From Caenorhabditis elegans (Eukaryota > Nematoda > Chromadorea > Rhabditida > Rhabditidae), in NCBI RefSeq assembly GCF_000002985.6, contig NC_003279.8:11966001-12030000 (forward strand): a DNA stretch of 64,000 nucleotides. Direction: 5' to 3'. The position numbers and the translations under genes are program-made. Positions 56,769-64,000 of this stretch are shown here, piece after piece. The notes beneath the pieces are model-generated. The model was not told where the DNA came from and searched no databases. It saw only the letters and a list, made by a program, of their open reading frames with translations. Position 1 is the stretch's first letter; every line of letters starts with the position of its first letter.

Positions 56769-59700
56769 ATGGATTGGCTGATCGCTGTCTTTCTCGGGAC
56801 TATGCTTATTTCCGGAGGTTAGTGGATCTTGATAGGTTTCAGCTTAAGCTCTGAGGTAAATGAGAGCATAGTTTTTGTGCCACAAAGATTTCATATCGAG
56901 CTATTTTGGAGCTCTCAAGGGAATATGAGCTGAAACTTTTTATATTGTCATTTTATATTCTTCTCGAAAATCGAGTTCAATCGAGCATGCTGGGCTGACT
57001 TCAAGCTCAATTAGACCGGGTTCGGCCTTAGTTGGAATTGATTTAACAGAGCTACGGTATCTACAGTGCCGGCCAAAAACATATCCCATTTTCGATTTTT
57101 GATAAATTTACAAATTTTACAAACGAGCAGCACAACTTTAAAACTAGAAATGTTATCAAAAAAAGTATAACTGATGAAGTATCATTCATAATTACGTCTA
57201 CTTGTATTCAGTTGTTTAAATTTTTTACCAATGCCAGGACAAAAAATACAGCGGCCGACATCTCGTGAGCCGTTTTTGACAACGTTTACTGATTCGGCCG
57301 TATCTCGAAAACAAAATTTTTTCTGGAAATGTTGTTAGAGTAAAATATTCTTCACACTATTTGTCATCGTTTGTGCCTACTCACTTTGCTTTCAAAAATC
57401 CTGCAAAAAAGTTATGGGAGTGCAAACTTGAATAGTGTACGGCCACGCCTCGAATATTTCTCGCAAACGATGAATTTTTTTCCTGAATCTTGATATTGCG
57501 TTTGAATATAGCTTAATTGTGATTTTACATGTGTTATTTCTAGAAAATGCTCGAAAAAAATATTTTGAACTAAGTAACCTGATTTTTGGTTGTAGTGGGT
57601 AGGTGGCACCTAGTGAGCGACAAGTTTGCACTCCCATAACTTTTTTGCTGGATTTTTCAGAACAAAGTGAATAGACACAAACGATGACAAATAGTCTGAA
57701 GACTATTTCCCTATAACAACATTTCCTGAAACAATTTAGTTTTCGTGATACGGCCGAATCAGTAAAAGTTGTCAAAAACGGGCTCACGAGATGTCGGCCG
57801 TTGTATTTTTTGTCGTTACACTGGTAAACAACTTAAACAATTGAATACAAGTAGACGAAATCATGGGCAATAATTCATCAGTTGAACTTTTCTCGATAAG
57901 TTTTCTAGTTTTAAAGTTGTGCTCGTTTGGAAAATTTGCAAATTTACCAAAAAACGAAAACGGGATATGTTTTTGGCCGGCACTGTAGTTTTCAATCTTA
58001 AAATTTCCAGATCACGCCCAACACGCCAGCAACATCACGGTTACCCATCCATCCGTCAACGGAGCCACCTCTCGTCTATACCTTACCACAATTGAAATCG
58101 GTGGTGGGGATTAGCCGAATAGTATAATTATACATGTCCCACCGGATGAAGGAATTTTGAATGGGAATTTAACTATTATTGAGATCAATGGAATACCTGA
58201 TGGAGCAAATATCACGTGCCTTGCGGGTGGAGAAACTGACACGGATGTGCTAATAATTGAGGTTCTGCCGGGAGGAGGGGTGGTTATAAGAAATGGAACT
58301 GATTCTAAAGATGGTAAGATTTAGGACTGTAGTAGGAAGAAGAAAACAAGCCAAAAACAAGCCTTGCCTGCTGAAGTTGTCTAGTATTAATCAGACCGGT
58401 TTCGGGGCTCCGGTTATGGAAAACAAAAGTCGCCATACAAAAAGACATGGTGCATCATCTGAGTTTGACTTTTTACTTCAGCTCAACATAGAAAATGTCT
58501 GCAATTTCAGCCAACCTTATACTTACTCTGTGCTCTTTAATAACAACTTGCTCTGTAAAATTGAGAGAAAGTAGAACTTAAATTCTGTAAAATGCTATAC
58601 ATTATAATTTTCTTATTTTTTCCAGAATCCAGCGGTTCTTCTCTTTCTAAAAGTACACCTTCCTTCCTGAGCCCAACTGATTCCTTGACAGCTACAACGC
58701 CACCAGGATCAACCACACGTATGAAAATTCGTTCTGGAAGGTTACGTACTTTACTGTTTTTATTTTCAGAAGCCGCTAGCACCACGGAATCTGCAATGGC
58801 TTCGAGCATCGAGTCTCCGACGGCTAGTGTTACAGTGTCAAGTCCAAGTAAAAATCCTTGTCAAAACCCGAAAAATGAAACTTTTTGTCTTTCAGAATCC
58901 ACAGAGCCACTTGGCACAAGTTCAGCGATACCAACTGCACCTGATCATTCTACAGTACACGATGGAAGCTCAAGCACGACAAAGGGATTGATATATCCGT
59001 TGGAACCTGATGAAAGTTCCAGTGGTACTATGGATATGACCACTCCAACGTCAACTACTGATTTGGCAACATCAAGTTCCACCAGTGTCTTCAATACTAC
59101 TGCAAGGTCAAGTTCCTTGCCTGGTTCCACTTCCACAATGTCAGTGACTACCTCAATAGCATCAACGTCCCCGGAAACTACATCAAGCACTGTCACTGGA
59201 ACATCAGAGGGTACGACATTCATTACTGATTCTACCACTGGTTTCGTGCCTCTAGTTTTCACGAATTGGCCACGTGGTTCCACGATTGTTACTTCAACTT
59301 CCAGTACTTCCACAAGACCAGTGACTCCGTCTACCGCATTCGATTCGTCTACAACATCAGAAACTTCCGTAGCAACGTCAGAGGGTACTACATCCATCAC
59401 TGAATCTACCACTGATTTGATGCCTCCAGTTTTTACGAATTGGCCACCTGATTCCACGATCATTACTTCAACTTCCAGTACTTCCACAAGACCAGGGACT
59501 TCGTCTACCGCAACCGATTCCCCTACAATGGACGATACATCAAAAACTTCCACAGTAACGTCAGAGGGCACTACATTGTCCATTGAAAGTACCGAATCCT
59601 CAGCTTCGCCTTCTGATTTTACGACTCCAGATTTTATAGGCTTCACATCAAGTGTCTCCAGGACCTCTGAACAATATTCCTCGAGTTCCCCGTCTTCTGA

Positions 59701-62298
59701 TACTACAACGATGGATGTCACCTCTACAGTGTCGACAACTACTTCGAGCACTTTCATTGCAAAACCTCAGGCTACAACGGCGAGTACCGAGAATCCAGAG
59801 TCCGCAGCTCCCTTGGATGCTTCCACTCTGGATTCTTCCACAATAGCGTATTCTAGTACTACTCCAATTATTGCAAGGTCTTCGGAAGCATCTTCAACTG
59901 GTAAGGCAGATTACTACTGCTGTTAGAACCCATCAATTTAATTTTCAGATACAAGATCCACGACATCAACAATTTTCACTTCTTCGGAGATTCGACCGAC
60001 TTCTAGCATCACTATATTGGGCGTTGAGTCGACTACAGCTTCATCAACTGGATCCACAACGTCCGAGTCAACCACCAGCTCCACAGAACCTCCAACAACA
60101 CAGGAAGGTAATACTATTGATCGTAGTTTAATGATAATTTTTTTTTTTTCAATTTCCGAATCCAACACGACCACTACATTGTCGAGTACTACTCCGTTTA
60201 CAACATCATCCACCGAGTCGTTCACCAGAGGAGGTTTCATTCCACCGATCCCCGTGCCGAATCCTATACCGAAACCAAACCCAGGACCAGGACCAGGACC
60301 ACCATCGCCAAATGGACCATCAGATCCAAATAAGCCAAGTCCGAATGGACCAAGTCCAAATGGACCAAATGGACCATCAGATCCAAATAAGCCAGGACCA
60401 AGTGGACCAAATGGGCCATCAGATCCAAATAAGCCAAGTCCAAATGGACCATCAGATCCAGTTAAGCCAAGTCCAAGTGGACCAAGTCCAAATGGACCAA
60501 GTCCAAATGGGCCAAGTCCAAATGGGCCAAGTCCCAATGGACCAAGTCCAAATGGGCCAACTCCAAATTGGCCAAGTCCAAATGGGCCAAGTCCAAATGG
60601 ACCAAATGGACCATCAGATCCAAACAAGCCAGGACCAAATGGACCAAATGGGCCATCAGATCCGAATAAGCCAGGACCAAATGGACCAAATGAGCCATCA
60701 GATCCGAATAAGCCAGGACCAAATGGACCAAATGGACCGTCAGATCCAAATAAGCCAGGACCAAATGGACCAAATGAGCCATCAGATCCAAATAAGCCAG
60801 GACCAAATGGACCAAATGGGCCATCAGATCCGAATAAGCCAGGACCAAATGGACCAAATGAGCCATCAGATCCGAATAAGCCAGGACCAAATGGACCAAA
60901 TGGACCGTCAGATCCAAATAAGCCAGGACCAAATGGACCAAATGGACCATCAGATCCGAATAAGCCAGGACCAAATGGACCAAATGAGTCATCAGATCCG
61001 AATAAGCCAGGACCAAATGGACCAAATGAGCCATCAGATCCAAATAAGCCAGGACCAAATGGACCAAATGGACCATCAGATCCGAATAAGCCAGGACCAA
61101 ATGGACCAAATGAGCCATCAGATCCAAATAAGCCAGGACCAAATGGATCAAATGGACCATCAGATCCAAATAAGCCAGGACCAAATGGACCAAATGGACC
61201 ATCAGATCCGAATAAGCCAGGACCAAATGGACCAAATGAGCCATCAGATCCAAATAGGCCAGGACCAAATGGACCAAATGGACCGTTAGATCCAAATAAG
61301 CCAGGACCAAATGGACCAAATGGACCATCAGATCCGAATAAGCCAGGACCAAATGGACCAAATGGACCATCAGATCCAAATAAGCCAGGACCAAATGGAC
61401 CAAATGAGCCATCAGATCCAAATAAGCCAGGACCAAATGGACCAAATGGACCATCAGATCCAAATAAGCCAGGACCAAATGGACCAAATGGGCCATCAGA
61501 TCCGAATAAGCCAGGACCAAATGGACCAAATGAGCCATCAGATCCGAATAAGCCAGGACCAAATGGACCAAATGGATCGTCAGATCCGAATAAGCCAGGA
61601 CCAAATGGACCATCAAATCCAAGTGTACCTGAGTCGTCAACAGGAGGAGGCCCGAGCCCGGGACCAAGTCCAAATGAACCATCAAATCCAAGTATACTTG
61701 GGCCGTCAACAGGAGGAGACCCGAGCCCGGGACCAAGTCCAAATGAACCATCAAATCCAAGTATACTTGGGCCGTCAACAGGAGGAGACCCGAGCCCGGG
61801 ACCAAGTCCAAATGGACCATCAAATCCAAGTGTACCTGAGTCGTCAACAGGAGGAGGCCCGAGCCCGGGACCAGCTCCAGATCCAGGAACTAGTGATCCA
61901 AACAAGGATCCTGAGAAGAAAAGCACCAAGAAAAGTAAGTAAATTAATAGAGTTTAGACTGTAAATTTTAAATTTTCAGATAGAAAAACTACAACTTCTA
62001 CATCCACATCCACTTCTACCACAGAATCCACGACTACTGATACGACCACCACGGAGCCAGGCATCATGTTCGATCCATACACTATTGGCCAACTCTTAGG
62101 ATATATTTACGAGGTAGGAACTTTAAGTTCAAAGTTTTCAACTCCAATTTTCAGACCGAAGAATTTGGAGCCAAACGTCCAGAGGATGGGTATACAATTG
62201 AATTGATGAAGCATCCAATACTGGAGAGAATTTACCCAGCGAATACGAAAACTCGACGTGCTACATTGATTTTCAGGAAGAAGCCGGATACAAATTGA
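56769..62298 (+). CDS. Secreted mucin-like repeat protein, gene B of a tandem pair (in-frame TAG)
   Basis: Exons: 56769-56817, 58011-58313, 58626-58718, 58770-58847, 58896-59900, 59949-61934, 61980-62113 and 62155-62298, about 1263 codons. The signal peptide is MDWLIAVFLGTMLISG. Exon 5 is Ser/Thr-rich with a duplicated block of about 60 residues containing VFTNWP. Exon 6 carries the 14-residue Pro/Asn/Gly repeat. The last two exons give FDPYTIGQLLGYIYE then EEFGAKRPEDGYTIELM and a basic RRATLIFRKK tail, paralogous to gene A. All introns are phase 1 except the last (phase 0), as in gene A. TAG at 58112-58114 interrupts exon 2 without a splice escape that I can find, so the locus may be a recent pseudogene, a readthrough gene, or contain a base error. 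Heavy O-glycosylation and secretion are expected from composition. Confidence 0.7.
57064..57985. mobile_element. Tc/mariner-type foldback element in intron 1 of gene B
   Basis: Ends CAGTGCCGGCCAAAAACATA and its complement, flanked by TA on both sides. The arms match over about 450 bases (for example GCAGCACAACTTTAAAACTA / TAGTTTTAAAGTTGTGCTCG) and meet near 57525. No transposase, so non-autonomous. Confidence 0.88.
59205..59575 (+). repeat. Direct duplication of about 180 bp in the Ser/Thr-rich exon
   Basis: Two blocks starting TCAGAGGGTACKACATYC at about 59209 and 59389 share TTTCACGAATTGGCCACST-like and ACTTCAACTTCCAGTACTTC sequence. A third partial start (TCAGAGGGCACTACATTG) is near 59560. 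Confidence 0.8.
60300..61615 (+). repeat. 42-bp coding tandem repeat array
   Basis: About two dozen 42-base units (core GGACCAAATGGACCATCAGA then TCCRAATAAGCCAGGACCAA) encode PNGPNGPSDPNKPG and the variant PNGPNEPSDPNKPG. The first 300 bases hold shorter PSPNGPSPNG-type units. The unit length is a multiple of three and lacks stops, so other frames on both strands are also open. Confidence 0.95.
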
Positions 62299-62653
62299 TT
62301 TTTTCGCAGAGAAATTAGATGTCAGAAAAAAAGAAAAACAATAACGGAAAAGTGATCAAAGTTATTATCATTATGTTACTTTTCTGTAAATAAATGCGAT
62401 TTTGAAAGTCTGTGAAAACTACAGTACTCCTTAATGGTGCACACTCCATTTCCCGGCCGCGGGTCTAAGTACAGACCAACTACAGTAATCTTGCGTCTCG
62501 TGGGTTTAGCTTCTGGCACACTTTTGTATACCGTAATTCTTGCTCGACATAAAAATTTTCTTGCTCGACATATAACTATTTTTTTACATGTTTCCTCCAA
62601 TTTTTCTTTATATTCTTTCGAAACATTATAAATTTTTCAATTTTCAGGTAAAA
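62299..62653. other. Short intergenic region
   Basis: Polyadenylation signal AATAAA near 62389 for gene B. The sequence before 62654 ends in TTTTCAATTTTCAGGTAAAA, a candidate trans-splice acceptor. No other feature. Confidence 0.5.
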
Positions 62654-62799
62654 ATGGCTGAAAAAATCAACGAACTGTCAGAAGACCTGCAAAATGTCAA
62701 CATTGTCGAACAAAAGTGCAGAGACTGGACACAGATGCCGCCGGAAATTAAGACCAAATGCATTTAGCCGCTGGATTTCATTGCCAGGTAATTATTTGT

Positions 62800-62965
62800 G
62801 TTAGGCTTAGGTTTAGTCTCAGGCTTAGGTCTTGGCCTAGGCTTAGGCTTAGGCATAGGTCTTGGCTTAGGCTTAGGCTAAGGCCCAGGCTTAGGTTTAG
62901 GCTCAGTCTTAGGCTTAGGCTCAGGCTTAGTTTTAAGCTTAAGCTTAGGCTCAGGCTCAGGCGGC
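62800..62965. repeat. Interstitial TTAGGC array, first intron of the F-box relic
   Basis: Near-perfect TTAGGC units with a few variants (TTGGCC, TCAGGC), about 25 copies. Plus-strand orientation, opposite to the rga-2 intron 9 array. Confidence 0.9.
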
Positions 62966-63556
62966 ATTTTCAGTGATTTTTTTCCAATTTTTGCTCCAAG
63001 ATCTTTTCGGAGAAAATTCATAAATAAACCGGAATTTTTTTCAAAATGAAGCTGCGATCGACATTATTCTCCAACAAAATCGTAGTGGATTCAACGCGAT
63101 ACAAATTCCGAAAACTTGTAATCAATGATTCAAGATGTCTGATTGGTTGGAGTGAAATTCCGAATGAAGAAATTGGAAGTGGAAAAGAATTTGCGTTCAA
63201 TTATTTTCGGAACAAAAACTATGGATCACTGTTCGCATACATTTTGACCAATTGTGACATTGGGCAGCTCCAGGTTAGACAATCACTTTTGGATGATGAT
63301 TTGAAAGTGATGGAAGAAATTGATCCAAAGCGGATGAAAATCAACAGCCTTGAAGTTTGCATCAATGAGAATATGACAGTGCTTCTCCTGGAAAAAGCCT
63401 GGAACGTGGAAGTTGTGATAATTCCATTTATTGGAGGTCGAGCTTTTGAAGTCACCACAGCTCATGTTTTTCCGCTGTTTGTTAGAATAAAAATTAACTT
63501 TTAAAAAGCTTGCAACAGTTTGGAAGTGACGTGAGAGAGTTGAGCTTGATACTTGT

Positions 63557-63720
63557 GTTTAGGCTTAGTCTTAGTCTTAGGGTTAGGCTTAGGATTAGAA
63601 TTAGAATTAGGCTTAAGCTTAGGTTAAGGTTTAGGCCTAGGCGTAATCTTAGGCTTAGACTTAGGCTCAGGCTTAGGCTTAGGCTTAGGCGTTGGCTTAG
63701 GCTCAGGCTCAAGCCTAGTA
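63557..63720. repeat. Interstitial TTAGGC array, second intron of the F-box relic
   Basis: About 25 TTAGGC-like units (with TTAGTC, TTAGAA and TTAGGG variants) in the same orientation as the array at 62800-62965. Confidence 0.9.
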
Positions 63721-63813
63721 CAAGCATACTGTTAACATTTTCTGGATGACACTGAAGCTCGCCGCACTGTGGGCAGGCTTACAAAATTGGAAGATTTGTG
63801 GACATTGTATTAA

Positions 63814-64000
63814 TTTTTCAATTTTATTTTCTTGTTGGCATTGGATTAGCTCTATTAATTGAGGTATTAATGAAAAAAACTGTCAATTTTGAAGAATTCA
63901 TCAGCCACTTATATTTCCTTAAAGCTATTCAATTTTTCGTTCATTGAAAAAGTATTTTGAATGAAAATGGAAAAGGATATATAACTATTTAATTATTAGA
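63814..64000. other. Window end, no feature seen
   Basis: AT-rich sequence after the F-box relic. No open frame or repeat that I can name. Confidence 0.4.

Larger units (their letters stand above)
62654..63813 (+). pseudogene. Decayed F-box family gene
   Basis: Exon 1 (62654-62787) starts MAEKINELSED and carries an F-box (DWTQMPPEIKTKCI). It has TAG at 62765-62767 where relatives usually continue into LDFIAR. Exon 2 begins near 63041 (KLRSTLFSNKIVVDS) and runs to a stop before 63505, but the expected TTTTCAG acceptor reads TTTTCAA. A third exon near 63748-63813 (DDTEARRTVGRLTKLEDLW) ends in TAA and has no AG acceptor (TTTCTGG). Both introns are filled with TTAGGC repeats. With three lesions it is unlikely to make a full protein. 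Confidence 0.7.

Noticed and set aside
57392-57787. 131-codon open frame on the minus strand
   Set aside because: Lies inside the foldback element at 57064-57985 and has no transposase signature.
58945-59757. 270-codon minus-strand open frame rich in Val/Glu/Asp
   Set aside because: Antisense of the Ser/Thr-rich exon of gene B. Composition follows from complementing Thr and Ser codons.
60300-61615. Resemblance to a CRISPR array
   Set aside because: Units are directly tandem with no unique spacers, are in frame with coding sequence, and the genome is eukaryotic.
60462-61847. 461-codon minus-strand frame of LVHLVLAY-type repeats
   Set aside because: Same repeat-array artefact; no start context or splice logic.
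59938-61929. 663-codon open frame on the minus strand
   Set aside because: It is the complement of the 42-bp repeat array. Units of 42 bases without stops keep several frames open. The plus frame has signal peptide, splice sites and a paralogue.
62800-63720. Possible chromosome end because of TTAGGC repeats
   Set aside because: Arrays are short, degenerate, lie within introns and are followed by other sequence, so they are interstitial.

Overview
The window is nematode nuclear DNA, almost certainly Caenorhabditis elegans. The evidence is short introns with GT...TTTTCAG borders, candidate trans-splice acceptors just before start codons, SPK-domain and F-box/FTH gene families, abundant TTAGGC-type (nematode telomere) repeats, and dense AT-rich intergenic DNA full of foldback elements. 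Recognised genes (hsf-2, rga-2, an ABCA transporter matching abt-5, and a TMEM189/PEDS1 homologue) fit, from memory, the Y53C10A region of chromosome I. Symbols rest on recognition, not on a search. No bacterial operon, phage or CRISPR locus is present.

Layout, left to right. 0.3-1.6 kb: an SPK-domain gene (+) that carries a stop and a frameshift. 2.0-3.8 kb: hsf-2 (-). 5.3-5.8 kb: a small secreted-protein gene (-). 6-13.5 kb: gene-poor DNA with mobile-element remnants and three identical tRNA-Glu(CTC) genes. 13.5-19.4 kb: rga-2 (+; 12 exons, 908 codons), encoding a PH-RhoGAP protein. 19.4-32.8 kb: a repeat-dominated gene desert. 32.8-36.4 kb: a plasmanylethanolamine desaturase homologue (+; 7 exons, 319 aa). 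36.8-38.9 kb: an unrecognised 319-aa protein (-). 39.1-43.6 kb: three tandem F-box/FTH copies (+), each damaged. 45.3-52.6 kb: abt-5 (+; 20 exons, about 1576 aa). 54.8-62.3 kb: two tandem paralogous secreted genes (+). The first encodes 359 aa; the second is mucin-like with a 42-bp (14-residue) Pro/Asn/Gly repeat array and an in-frame TAG. 62.7-63.8 kb: a decayed F-box gene.

The recognisable genes have unrelated jobs: stress transcription factor, Rho regulation, ether-lipid desaturation, lipid-type ABC export. I see no shared pathway or operon. What ties the window together is its arm-like character: local gene duplication, rapid decay of duplicates, and introns filled with family repeats (about 180-bp dyad repeats, TTAGGC arrays, CTACAGTA arrays, tRNA-like triplets). 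The least explained item is the secreted gene pair at 54.8-62.3 kb. Its members share a C-terminal module of about 60 residues that I do not recognise, and their introns are nearly all phase 1.

All exon boundaries were read by eye from splice consensus and frame continuity. The lesions I call (stops, single-base frameshifts) could be real decay, strain differences or base-call errors, especially those in A-runs.
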